Origin: Candidatus Bathyarchaeota archaeon
Lineage (GTDB): Archaea > Thermoproteota > Bathyarchaeia > 40CM-2-53-6 > FEN-987
Assembly: GCA_023247835.1 (NCBI GenBank)
Contig: JAHFFU010000006.1
Location: forward strand, 1-12,300
Length of the DNA stretch: 12,300 bases
Direction of reading: 5' to 3'
Part shown: positions 1 to 7,169 of the stretch, one piece after another
Layout of the letters: each line of letters begins with the position of its first letter
Numbering within the stretch: the first letter of the stretch is position 1
The notes under the pieces: model-generated
Told to the model about the DNA's origin: nothing
Databases searched by the model: none
Seen by the model: only the letters and a program-made list of their open reading frames with translations
Made by a program: the position numbers and the translations under genes

Positions 1-311
1 TATATACAACTTACGTTCCTGTAACAGACACGAGGTGTATGTGAATGAACCAGTTTAGAGCATACAGAAAGGCCGAAGATAAACGTTTCCGGTAAAGACC
101 TCTCCAAGGCGCTGACACGATCTTGCGACAGTTCCCGGAGCCGATCATCAAGAAGCTGCAGCGTATTATACGAAATGGCAAGGCGGGTTTTCCAGAATTC
201 AACGTCGCGGCTTGTGCTCGATCCGAAATTATTGTTATCAGCAGTATTGAGTGGCACGTCTTATATCTCGACGCCCGAGCACGTGTGTTCCAACATCCAT
301 GTGGTTGTCTG
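1..311. other. Upstream region of tdh with no supported gene
   Basis: This leading stretch has no recognisable gene. The tdh frame stays open upstream to a TTG at 123, but the 63 extra residues precede a complete Rossmann-fold start and resemble nothing I know, so I treat them as non-coding. A long minus-strand open frame (about 11-535) runs antisense into tdh and looks like a shadow. I see no tRNA, repeat or terminator. The only regulatory candidate is the TATA-like element near 261-268. Confidence 0.5.
261..268 (+). promoter_or_regulatory. Candidate TATA box for the tdh-kbl operon
   Basis: The sequence TTATATCT lies 44 bases before the tdh ATG. If it acts as an archaeal TATA box, transcription would start near 288-292 and leave a leader of about 20 nt. 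The purine-rich BRE expected just upstream is poor. A second AT-rich stretch near 165-171 is further from the gene. This is a pattern match only. Confidence 0.3.
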
Positions 312-1298
312 ATGTCGAGGAAGAATGCGAATCGGATTCTTGTAACTGGCGCGACTGGGCAAATAGGATCTGAGTTGACACCTGAGCTTCGAGAGAGATA
401 TGGCCGTGACAACGTTGTTGCGGCTGGCCATAAGAGGGCGCCAAGTGAGGCATTGAAGTCCGGACCTTTCGAAATCTTTGACACCTCAGACAGGCAGAGT
501 CTCGTGAAAGTCGTGAAGAAGTATGGAATTGACACGATACATCACCTTGCTTCGCTTCTTTCAGCGGTCGGTGAGCAGAATCCACAACTCGCTTGGCAAG
601 TGAACATGGCTGGACTCTATAACGTGCTGGAGATCGCGAGAGAACACAAGCTGACTAAAGTCTTCTGGCCCAGCTCGATCGCGGTCTTCGGCTCAGGAGC
701 ACCGCGCGTTAACACGCCTCAAAACACCATCCTGACCCCCGGCACCATGTACGGCGTCACGAAGGTCGCTGGTGAGCTTTTGTGCAACTACTACTTCACA
801 CGATTCGGCGTGGACGTGCGAAGCCTCCGTTATCCAGGCGTCATATCCAGCGAGACGCCGCCGGGTGGAGGCACAACAGATTATGCTGTGGCAATATTCT
901 ATGAGGCAATCAAGAACAGGCTATACACTTGCTTTCTGAGAGGAGACACGGTCTTACCCATGATGTACATGCCTGACTGCATAAAGGCAACGATAGATTT
1001 GATGGAAGCCGATCCGTCTAAGATAAAGTGTCGGACAAGCTACAATTTGACTGGGATGAGTTTCTCGGCGGCTGAGTTGGCTGGGGAGATCAAGAAGCAC
1101 TTCCCGGAGTTCAAATGCGACTACAAGCCTGACTTCAGGCAAAACATTGCAGATTCATGGCCCATGTCAATAGACGATAGTGTTGCGCGCGAAGAGTGGG
1201 GCTGGAAGCCTTCCTACGATTTACCTACCATGACAAAGGACATGATAGGCAAACTCACCGAGAGATTGAATCTGGAAGGTTATGCTGGAAAGAGTTAA
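312..1298 (+). CDS. tdh: L-threonine 3-dehydrogenase, SDR/epimerase type
   Basis: Cytoplasmic NAD-dependent enzyme that oxidises L-threonine to 2-amino-3-ketobutyrate, the first step of threonine breakdown to glycine. The 328-residue product has the extended short-chain dehydrogenase fold. The NAD-binding GATGQIG motif is at residues 13-19, a WPSSIAVFG segment supplies the active-site serine around 121-122, and the catalytic YxxxK is Y147/K151. The GGGTTDYA segment at 185-192 is typical of SDR-type threonine dehydrogenases rather than sugar epimerases. Length fits the family (about 310-330). I chose the ATG at 312 because the Rossmann strand begins right after it; an in-frame TTG at 123 would add 63 unrelated residues. 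The Shine-Dalgarno match is weak, so translation may begin near the transcript end. kbl follows 38 nt downstream and catalyses the next step, which strongly supports the assignment. Confidence 0.93.
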   Translation: MSRKNANRILVTGATGQIGSELTPELRERYGRDNVVAAGHKRAPSEALKSGPFEIFDTSDRQSLVKVVKKYGIDTIHHLASLLSAVGEQNPQLAWQVNMAGLYNVLEIAREHKLTKVFWPSSIAVFGSGAPRVNTPQNTILTPGTMYGVTKVAGELLCNYYFTRFGVDVRSLRYPGVISSETPPGGGTTDYAVAIFYEAIKNRLYTCFLRGDTVLPMMYMPDCIKATIDLMEADPSKIKCRTSYNLTGMSFSAAELAGEIKKHFPEFKCDYKPDFRQNIADSWPMSIDDSVAREEWGWKPSYDLPTMTKDMIGKLTERLNLEGYAGKS

Positions 1299-1336
1299 GC
1301 GACATCGTGAGAGACTGATGCAGAGAGGTTCGCAGA

Positions 1337-2530
1337 ATGCGAAACCCAACGTCATTCTTGCGGGAAGAGTATGACGAACTGGTTCGGAACGAGTTTGACT
1401 GGAAACTTCGTGTTTTGCAAGGTCCGAGCACGCCATGGTGCGCGGTCGATGGAAAGAAGGTTCTGATGTTCTGTTCTAACAACTATTTGGGATTCAGCAA
1501 CCATCCAAAATTGAAAGAAGCAGCAATGAAGGCAATTCAAACTCACGGTGCAGGATCCGGTTCTGTTCGTCCCATCGCCGGAAACATGGATATTCACGTT
1601 GAACTGGAAAAGCGACTGGCAAAGTTCAAACATGCAGAGGGGTCGCTTGTTTATCAAACAGGGTTTGCAGCTAACGCGGGATTGATTCCACAGCTTGCCG
1701 GCAAAGGCGACTTGATAATAAGCGATGAACTGAACCATGGCAGCATAATTGATGGGGTCAGACTCTCACAAGCAGAGAGAGGAGTCTACAAACACTCGAA
1801 TACGCAAGACCTGCAGCGGGTTTTGGATGAGACAGAGAAACATGACCCACCGTATAGACGGATTCTGATAATCACAGATGGCGTCTTCTCGATGGACGGC
1901 GATATCGCGCCGTTAGATGAGATAGCCAAACTCGGTGCCGAACACGGCGCCATGGTCTTTGTGGACGATGCCCATGGCGAAGGCGTGCTGGGTGAAGGAG
2001 GAAGAGGCATAGTCTCCCACTTCAAACTTGATCGCGACAAAGTGCATGTCGAGATGGGAACTTTCTCTAAGGCCTTCGGAGTAGTGGGCGGACATATCTC
2101 CGGTTCTAGGGATTTGACCAACTTTGCCTACAACAAGTCAAGGACATGGCTCCTTAGCGGATCACATCCTCCGGGAGTTGCAGCTGCTTGCATAGCGGCT
2201 ATTGATATTCTGGAGACTGAGCCCCAGCATGTGCGGAACTTGTGGGAAAACACTGGATACTTCAAGAAGGTTATGAAGGACCTGGGGTTCAACACAGGAA
2301 ACAGCACAACCCCGATTACACCGGTCATAGTCAGTGAAAGCGGCATCGCCAAGAGACTGAGTTCCCGGCTCTACGAGGAAGGCGTTTTCGCTCTGCCAAT
2401 AGTTTATCCTATGGTAGCGCGGGACAAGGCACGAATAAGAACCATCATGAACGCGGCGCTCACCAGGCAAGACCTAGACTTCGCCATAGGCGCCTTTGAA
2501 AAAATCGGAAAGGAACTACACATAATCTAG
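1337..2530 (+). CDS. kbl: Glycine C-acetyltransferase (2-amino-3-ketobutyrate CoA ligase)
   Basis: PLP-dependent alpha-oxoamine synthase family enzyme that cleaves 2-amino-3-ketobutyrate with CoA to glycine and acetyl-CoA. The 397-residue length is normal. Visible landmarks are SNNYLG at 47-52, ELNHGS with H134, DDAHGEG at 210-216 (the aspartate that contacts the PLP ring nitrogen, followed by a conserved histidine) and GTFSKAFG, where K245 should form the Schiff base with PLP. The start has a good upstream AGAGAGG. Its position directly behind tdh favours this activity over the related 8-amino-7-oxononanoate or 5-aminolevulinate synthases, since no biotin or haem genes are nearby. Both genes are probably on one transcript. 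The gene ends tail-to-tail with uS5, leaving 112 nt between stops with no obvious strong terminator. Confidence 0.95.
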   Translation: MRNPTSFLREEYDELVRNEFDWKLRVLQGPSTPWCAVDGKKVLMFCSNNYLGFSNHPKLKEAAMKAIQTHGAGSGSVRPIAGNMDIHVELEKRLAKFKHAEGSLVYQTGFAANAGLIPQLAGKGDLIISDELNHGSIIDGVRLSQAERGVYKHSNTQDLQRVLDETEKHDPPYRRILIITDGVFSMDGDIAPLDEIAKLGAEHGAMVFVDDAHGEGVLGEGGRGIVSHFKLDRDKVHVEMGTFSKAFGVVGGHISGSRDLTNFAYNKSRTWLLSGSHPPGVAAACIAAIDILETEPQHVRNLWENTGYFKKVMKDLGFNTGNSTTPITPVIVSESGIAKRLSSRLYEEGVFALPIVYPMVARDKARIRTIMNAALTRQDLDFAIGAFEKIGKELHII

Positions 2531-2642
2531 TGGCTGTACAAAATTCCCCTATCCTATTCTCAACCTTCAGAGGATGCCATGGACGCTGAATTGCTCGGCA
2601 CACGACTCAGAGAATCACGGCTTTCGAGGGACTGGAAGCTAT

Positions 2643-3281
2643 CTAGGCGACCCAATCTTTCGGCGTGACAATACGATAGGTGCTGCGGAGGGCCTCGTAG
2701 ACGGCGAAAGCCATAGAGCCGAGCGTGCTTGTTGATCCGAAACTTCTCGTCCAGCAGTCTTTGACGCCCGCCAATGTAAGAACGGTCTTTGGCGTCTCTC
2801 CTCCGACCAACCCTAATCCTCGTGGGCCAGGGATTATCTCGATTCCGACGCTGCCGCACTTTCCTCGAACTTTGAACGGGAGCGAGTGCGGTTGACCGCA
2901 ACCGCATTCCCAACTGCCGCACCCCCGACGAATCGGCACGACATCGAGTTTCGCGGCTAGCGTGGCCTTGTCGATGGCGCTCCTTACCTGTCTTGCTTTT
3001 CCGCCTCCGACGCCCAGAAAACCCGTCCCGTTCCCGACAGCTACGATTGCTTTGAAGCGTGATTTCTCGCCTGCATCAGTTTGTTTTTGGACGAAGCCTA
3101 TTCCAAGGACTTCCTGCCTTAGACCTGGAAGCAGCACATCTACAATTTCGGGTTCTTTCGTCTTCAATCCCTGTGTGAAGATATCCTCCAAGGAAACTAT
3201 CTGCCCGCTCTGAACCATCCTGCCTACTTTGGTCTTGGGGACCCAGCCTGCTTCGGCCCTTTGAGTTTGAGCTGTTTGCAT
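2643..3281 (-). CDS. rps5: 30S ribosomal protein uS5
   Basis: Small-subunit protein near the decoding site that contributes to accuracy and the mRNA entry channel. The 212-residue product has the archaeal form: an N-terminal extension, the RNA-binding S5 domain (about 55-120, with the glycine-rich AVGNGTGFLGVGGGK run) and the C-terminal S5 domain (about 135-205). Four cysteines (121, 126, 128, 142) sit in the GCGSWECGCG insert and the following KCGSV, a pattern known in some archaeal S5 proteins that suggests metal binding. It begins one nucleotide after the eL19 stop, so they are cotranscribed. uL18 normally lies between eL19 and uS5 and is absent. uS5 is also the last gene here: uL30, uL15 and secY do not follow. 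Confidence 0.97.
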   Translation of the reverse strand: MQTAQTQRAEAGWVPKTKVGRMVQSGQIVSLEDIFTQGLKTKEPEIVDVLLPGLRQEVLGIGFVQKQTDAGEKSRFKAIVAVGNGTGFLGVGGGKARQVRSAIDKATLAAKLDVVPIRRGCGSWECGCGQPHSLPFKVRGKCGSVGIEIIPGPRGLGLVGGETPKTVLTLAGVKDCWTRSFGSTSTLGSMAFAVYEALRSTYRIVTPKDWVA

Positions 3282-3282
3282 C

Positions 3283-3726
3283 TTAACGTCTCTTTGCGAG
3301 TTTGTGCGTGTCTATGTATTCATCCAAGTGTGACGCGCTCCTGAAGGTTCCACCTTTGGCCATGAGAGATAGCTTCCTATAGACTTGTGTTGTAATGAAG
3401 CGCTTATCGCGCAATGTTCGAAGCCTTCTCCTTATGGACCTGATGCGAACTACCCATATTCTCTTGCTGTGCCGGGCGCTTCCCTTCGTGCTTCCGGGCC
3501 CTTTGTGTCGGCCTGCTAAGAGTTCTTGGTGCCTGACCCTTTTTCTTCCCCTGCTTATGCCGACCTTGGGGAGTTTTTTGATGCTTCCTTCGTGAATGAG
3601 TTTCCTGATCTCTTCGCGAGTGATAGCTGATGATACTATGTCAGTATCTTCCGGGTCGACCCAGACCCTGGTTGTTCCGACCTTGAGCAGGTCGGCTGCC
3701 AAGCGCTTCTGACTTACCAGGGTCAT
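3283..3726 (-). CDS. rpl19e: 50S ribosomal protein eL19
   Basis: Large-subunit protein shared by archaea and eukaryotes and absent from bacteria. The 147-residue product opens with a typical eL19 start (SQKRLAADLL) and has the conserved VWVDPED segment, the basic RGRKRVRHQE and GRHKGPGSTKG stretches that penetrate rRNA, and the helical WVVRIRSIRRRLRTLRD segment near 90-107. Length matches archaeal eL19 (about 150). Its ATG overlaps the eL32 TGA as ATGA, indicating translational coupling, and uS5 starts one base after its stop. Confidence 0.97.
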   Translation of the reverse strand: MTLVSQKRLAADLLKVGTTRVWVDPEDTDIVSSAITREEIRKLIHEGSIKKLPKVGISRGRKRVRHQELLAGRHKGPGSTKGSARHSKRIWVVRIRSIRRRLRTLRDKRFITTQVYRKLSLMAKGGTFRSASHLDEYIDTHKLAKRR

Positions 3727-4226
3727 TTCTTACTCTTCCTCTTTCTGGTGGTTTTTGGCTTGGCCTTCTTCTTCAGTTTTTGTTTAGCTGGTTTGATCTC
3801 TTTTTTCTCTATTTCTCTTGTTTCGGGAGTTGGCTCGGTAGTAGTCGGTTCTGGGGCTATCTCAGGTACTACTTCAGTTGGCCTCTTCAGGCCGGGGTTC
3901 AGAATCCTGATGTTTGCTTTCTTTGCTTCCTCGAGTATTTGGACGCGTTTGTTCTCGCCCACTGTGTGGGCGATCCTTCCAACATGAACCTTAGGGTCCA
4001 AGCTTTCCAGATCTTTAGGCCTCCACACTATAACTTCTCTAAGCCCCGAAGGGTGAAGACCTCTCGTGGCTCTCGGCCTTGAGTAGCCTATTTTGACAAC
4101 TGCCGGCCAGCCTTTCTTGCTACGCCGGACTCTGCTCGTCTTGCCATGTGGAGCACGCCAGGCCTCTTTGACCCTCTTGTAGCGCCAGCTTTCCTCACGA
4201 ACAAACCGCGGCCTGCGATATGACGT
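3723..4226 (-). CDS. rpl32e: 50S ribosomal protein eL32, apparent ACG start
   Basis: Archaeal/eukaryotic large-subunit protein. The frame encodes a recognisable eL32: an ESWRYKRVKEAWRAPHGK start region, a GWPAVVKIGY segment, ATRGLHPSGLREVIVW, the DLESLDP motif and the VGENKRVQILEEAKK helix. An automatic call would begin at GTG 4028 and lose the first 66 residues, which are clearly family sequence. Between the in-frame stop at 4268-4266 and GTG 4028 there is no ATG, GTG or TTG. The best start by homology and spacing is ACG at 4226-4224, one base after the uL6 stop and 8 nt behind GGAGGG; this gives 167 residues. A base change or sequencing error from ATG is the main alternative. After the core (ILNPGLKRP) there is a Pro/Thr/Glu then Lys-rich tail of about 50 residues. 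The TGA overlaps the eL19 ATG. Confidence 0.85.
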   Translation of the reverse strand, partial: TSYRRPRFVREESWRYKRVKEAWRAPHGKTSRVRRSKKGWPAVVKIGYSRPRATRGLHPSGLREVIVWRPKDLESLDPKVHVGRIAHTVGENKRVQILEEAKKANIRILNPGLKRPTEVVPEIAPEPTTTEPTPETREIEKKEIKPAKQKLKKKAKPKTTRKRKSKK

Positions 4227-4227
4227 G

Positions 4228-4779
4228 TTACATGCCCTCCGACTTTTCGAATATGTAGATGCCGTCTAAGAAGACGCGCTGATCCTTATCTCGAATTCTC
4301 GTTGCGGCTTGGATATTAGCCGCGGTTTGGCTTACTTCACCAAGGCTGTTTCCTTGGACGTGGATCTCATCGCCTGCGATCTTGACTTTAGCCGCCCCGA
4401 TGATCTTTGCGCTTCGGGGTGTCTTCTCACCTGTGAAGTTGTCTATGGTGAGTTTCTTCTCTTTCTCGTTGACTTTGACGGTTATTGGAAAGTGCGCGTA
4501 GACGAGCTTTAGTTTGTACGTGAATCCCGAAGTTACGCCGCGAATCATATTGCGAACGTGGGCTAGGGCTGTCCCGACGAGCGCGACCTCACGTTTTCGA
4601 GCCCAGGGGCTGTAGACGCGAAGTGATTTGCCTTCCAAGGCGAAATGCACAGGCAGGTGTGAGAAGTCTTCTTCAAGTGTTCCCTTCGGTCCGGTGGCTT
4701 TGATGCTTCTTCCATCTATGTTCAGTTGAACCCCTTCGGGGATGGGCATTGATCTTTGCGCCAGCTCGACAAGAACCAT
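4228..4779 (-). CDS. rpl6: 50S ribosomal protein uL6
   Basis: Large-subunit protein near the GTPase-associated centre and sarcin-ricin loop. The 183-residue product has the two repeated uL6 domains. The first includes IPEGVQLNIDGRSIKATGPKG; the second includes VYAHFPITVKVNEKEKKL and the conserved NFTGEKTPRSAKI segment, followed by an RVFLDGIYIFEK end typical of archaeal and eukaryotic uL6. I chose ATG 4779; a TTG at 4788 would add three residues and is an equal alternative. The start lies just after the uS14 stop (4791). The usual archaeal order has uS8 between uS14 and uL6, and there is no room for it here. The ATG-TAA end runs almost directly into eL32. Confidence 0.96.
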   Translation of the reverse strand: MVLVELAQRSMPIPEGVQLNIDGRSIKATGPKGTLEEDFSHLPVHFALEGKSLRVYSPWARKREVALVGTALAHVRNMIRGVTSGFTYKLKLVYAHFPITVKVNEKEKKLTIDNFTGEKTPRSAKIIGAAKVKIAGDEIHVQGNSLGEVSQTAANIQAATRIRDKDQRVFLDGIYIFEKSEGM

Positions 4780-4790
4780 CCTCTTCAACC

Positions 4791-4955
4791 CTACATGTAT
4801 TTCTTGAATCCCAGGCTCGGGGCGAGTTCACGGAAACATTGGCGGCATAGGAGGATATCATACTTGCGAATTATGGGGCCGTATTGGCCGCACCTTCTGC
4901 ACGGCCGACTGCCCTTCCCGAACTTTCTGACTTTCTTCTGTTTCAGTTTCGCCAT
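4791..4955 (-). CDS. rps14: 30S ribosomal protein uS14, zinc-binding type
   Basis: A 54-residue gene on the minus strand that is easy to miss. The product starts [19 protein letters not shown] and ends LGFKKYM. It has two CxxC pairs, CRRC and CRQC, separated by 14 residues, which form the zinc site of short archaeal-type uS14. The GPIIRKY segment between them and the [10 protein letters not shown] segment after them are diagnostic. It works in the head of the small subunit near uS3 and uS19. The ATG lies 6 nt after the uL5 stop, with GGGAGG about 11 nt upstream overlapping the end of uL5, so it is cotranscribed. It is followed almost immediately by uL6 instead of uS8. Confidence 0.96.
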   Translation of the reverse strand: MAKLKQKKVRKFGKGSRPCRRCGQYGPIIRKYDILLCRQCFRELAPSLGFKKYM

Positions 4956-4961
4956 ATGGGC

Positions 4962-5501
4962 CTAGGCCTCCCGGATTTTAACTGAGAACTTTTCGGTTAG
5001 GAAATTGATGGTGTCTTCTTTGGAGACTCGGTGTGATTTCCCGACAGGGGATGGCCTTATTCTTCTTCTCTTAATCCTGAAGCCTGGCCGTTCAAGCGTT
5101 CCCATCACATCCATTCCGAAAATGCCGAGCTCTGGAACGTATTTCGTCCCCGGAATCTCAATGTGCTCCTTAATGCCGAAGGCGAAATTCCCATTCTCAT
5201 CGAAGCTTGACCTTTTCAAAGTATTTCCCGCGGCTTCGAGGCCTCGTTTGAGGAATGCGGCCGCCTTCTCCCCTCTGAGCGTCGTCAAGCAGGCTATGGG
5301 TTCACCCTCGGTGATCCCGAACTCCTTGACAGTCCTCTTGGCCTGTTTAGTGCAAGGTTTCTGGCCGGTGATCTCTTGAAGAACCTTCCTTGCCTTCTCG
5401 AGCATTTCCCCCGACTTGCCCACGCTGATGTGTACTATTAGTTTTGCAAGTTTAATGGCCCGCATGGGATTCTTGGGCAATGTTTCGGTAACTGTTTGCA
5501 T
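4962..5501 (-). CDS. rpl5: 50S ribosomal protein uL5
   Basis: Binds 5S rRNA and helps form the central protuberance and the bridge to the small-subunit head. The 179-residue product carries the archaeal uL5 signature: NPMRAIKLAKLIVHISVGKSGE at the start, TGQKPCTKQAKRTVKEFGI, then GIKEHIEIPGTKYVPELGIFGMDV and a basic RPGFRIKRRRIRP stretch. Length agrees with archaeal uL5 (about 170-185). It starts 6 nt after the eS4 stop; the purine-rich GGAGG at the eS4 3' end is rather far from the ATG. Position between eS4 and uS14 is canonical. Confidence 0.97.
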   Translation of the reverse strand: MQTVTETLPKNPMRAIKLAKLIVHISVGKSGEMLEKARKVLQEITGQKPCTKQAKRTVKEFGITEGEPIACLTTLRGEKAAAFLKRGLEAAGNTLKRSSFDENGNFAFGIKEHIEIPGTKYVPELGIFGMDVMGTLERPGFRIKRRRIRPSPVGKSHRVSKEDTINFLTEKFSVKIREA

Positions 5502-5507
5502 TGTTTA

Positions 5508-6251
5508 CTAGGAGGCCTCCAGTTTTATCGTGGGTTTGTCGGTTCCTACTACGAAGGTATAATCGGCCATCGTATCGAACTTGTTGCCGGTGGTGTCCTC
5601 AATCGTGACCATTGCAGGCCTCGTGGCGGTTCCGGGTTGTAGTTCCACGATCTTCCCGCTTTTGCCCAAGTTTCGTCCCGCAATGACCAATGCGAAATTG
5701 CCTTTCTCAAATTTGATGTGATTTAGGACACGCTGCGTTGGTATGCTTATCCTCAACGTGTCATTTCTTGAGTATGCGGCTGATTCGCGGTCTGTTGGTG
5801 GGACGGTGAGGCTTCGGCCATCATGCATTCCGTACTGTACGAGTCCACCGGGGGCTACTCCCTTGTGAAGAATCTTGCAGAGTTTGAATTTGGCTTCGTC
5901 TTTGGTTATCTTGACAACGGAGAGGCCCTTTCCTTCCACGGGAAGGACTCTGTAGGCGATATTGGCGTCTGTGAATTCTACAACGTCCATCAAACCAGCA
6001 GGGTGATTCTTCTCGCGTCTGGGTCTTCCGTCCACCCTCACCTTTTCGTTGGCGAGAATGCTCCCAACTTCCCTTCTGTTCCTGCCGAGGGCTAATTCGT
6101 CTCGGATGATGAGTTCTAATGGCAAACAAAGCGAAGTTCCATGTGCGCCAGGGTTTGGTTTCGGAACCCATGCTGATTCCTTGCGGTGCACTGGCCAGAA
6201 GCTGGGGGAGGCCAACCGCTTGAGGTGCCCTAGACCACCCTTGTGCCCCAT
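5508..6251 (-). CDS. rps4e: 30S ribosomal protein eS4
   Basis: Archaeal/eukaryotic small-subunit protein absent from bacteria. The 247-residue product has the classic MGHKGGLGHLKRLASPSFWP opening with WPVHRKESAWVPKPNPGAH. An S4-like RNA-binding segment follows near 45-85 (LPLELIIRDELALGRNRREV...ILANEKVRVDGRPR), then a central eS4 domain and a KOW-like segment near 185-210 (FALVIAGRNLGKSGKIVEL). Length matches archaeal eS4 (about 240). The ATG lies 2 nt after the uL24 stop and uL5 follows after 6 nt, so all three should be one translational unit. Confidence 0.97.
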   Translation of the reverse strand: MGHKGGLGHLKRLASPSFWPVHRKESAWVPKPNPGAHGTSLCLPLELIIRDELALGRNRREVGSILANEKVRVDGRPRREKNHPAGLMDVVEFTDANIAYRVLPVEGKGLSVVKITKDEAKFKLCKILHKGVAPGGLVQYGMHDGRSLTVPPTDRESAAYSRNDTLRISIPTQRVLNHIKFEKGNFALVIAGRNLGKSGKIVELQPGTATRPAMVTIEDTTGNKFDTMADYTFVVGTDKPTIKLEAS

Positions 6252-6253
6252 GT

Positions 6254-6643
6254 CTAGGCCCCCGGCTCCGCGGCAGTCTTCTCCCCCGACAATTTAATGG
6301 ACTGCGCCCGCCATTTATCCTCCAAGTTCAGCTTCGTAATCACAACTTTTGAACTATTTACAGAAACCTTCGTAGATGTCCCAGAAGTCTTCTCTCTTTG
6401 AACGCCCTCAACGAATAATCGCTGCCTGCGCGTGTCCATGTCGGTTATTTTTCCTTCTATGCCAGCAAAGTCGCCCCTGAGAATTTTGACAGTGTCGCCT
6501 TTTCGGACTGGGTACGAGCGTCTTCCCTGACTTGTCCGTAGCGCTTCGGATAGAGGCGCGGTTAAGAGCCTTCTAGCCCGATGTATGGGGGCCTCGTAAA
6601 TCATGCGACGCTGTTTCGAGGGCTTGCTTGCAGTAGGGGGCAT
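6254..6643 (-). CDS. rpl24: 50S ribosomal protein uL24
   Basis: Early-assembly large-subunit protein that sits near the tunnel exit. The 129-residue product has a basic archaeal N-terminal extension with PSKQRRMIYEAPIHRARRLL, then a KOW domain (about 44-75: SYPVRKGDTVKILRGDFAG...GKITDMD), then VEGVQREKTSGTSTKVSVNSS and the KLNLEDKWR segment typical of archaeal uL24. It follows uL14 by 13 nt and precedes eS4 by 2 nt, the canonical archaeal order. Confidence 0.96.
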   Translation of the reverse strand: MPPTASKPSKQRRMIYEAPIHRARRLLTAPLSEALRTSQGRRSYPVRKGDTVKILRGDFAGIEGKITDMDTRRQRLFVEGVQREKTSGTSTKVSVNSSKVVITKLNLEDKWRAQSIKLSGEKTAAEPGA

Positions 6644-6656
6644 ATTCTCTTCACGT

Positions 6657-7094
6657 TCAGATGATTATGCTAGCGAGGTTGGCGACCCTTGGCCAACGCT
6701 CAGCAGCCTCCTTGGCTACTGGCCCACGAATTTCCGTCCCTTTCAATTCGCCTTCAGGAGTCATAATGACGGCCGCGTTGTCGTGGAAGGAGAGCCTAGT
6801 CCCGTCTGGGCGCCTGAAAAGCCTCACCTGCCGAACAACAACCGCCGGAAACATCTGCCGCCTTAGGTCAGGGGTCCCCTTAGAAACCGAAACCTTGATC
6901 ATGTCGCCGACACAGGCGGATGGAACACGTCTTAGGCGGCCGTGGTAACCAAAAACCTGTATGATCTTAAGTTCCTTCGCCCCCGTATTGTCAGCGCATT
7001 TGACCCGGCTACCGTTCGGTAATCCTCGTGAAACGTGCAGCCGGTATTCTACCATACCCTTCGCGCTGACAGCACGAGTCTTAGGGACTGGCAT
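6657..7094 (-). CDS. rpl14: 50S ribosomal protein uL14
   Basis: Large-subunit protein at the interface with the small subunit (bridge B5/B8 region) and near the factor-binding site. The 145-residue product has the beta-barrel hallmarks [15 protein letters not shown], a [15 protein letters not shown] segment, [27 protein letters not shown] and the ending [24 protein letters not shown], in which GPVAKE is highly conserved. An N-terminal extension of about 15 residues is common in archaea. The 75 nt before its start is the longest gap inside the packed part of the cluster and may hold a leader or internal promoter. Confidence 0.97.
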   Translation of the reverse strand: MPVPKTRAVSAKGMVEYRLHVSRGLPNGSRVKCADNTGAKELKIIQVFGYHGRLRRVPSACVGDMIKVSVSKGTPDLRRQMFPAVVVRQVRLFRRPDGTRLSFHDNAAVIMTPEGELKGTEIRGPVAKEAAERWPRVANLASIII

Positions 7095-7169
7095 TTCACT
7101 TTCACGTGAGGCGCTGCTGAACGCGCCTGAAACAAATTAAGGTTATGTTGCGAAGACAGAAATGTTACT
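7095..7169 (-). promoter_or_regulatory. 75-nt gap before uL14 with small hairpin
   Basis: This is the only sizeable gap in the packed ribosomal cluster. It contains a 5-bp stem (GGCGC/GCGCC at 7110-7114 and 7123-7127, 8-nt loop) next to the octamer palindrome TCACGTGA (7102-7109), close to the uL14 start. On the coding strand an AT-rich CTTAATTTG lies further upstream. It could be an mRNA leader structure or an internal promoter; the stem is short and I see no known motif. Confidence 0.2.

Noticed and set aside
123..311. 63-residue in-frame N-terminal extension of tdh
   Set aside because: The SDR fold starts properly at ATG 312 and the extension has no family resemblance; a TATA-like element lies inside it.
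11..535. Long minus-strand open frame antisense to tdh
   Set aside because: No recognisable protein features, and it overlaps the well-supported tdh frame.
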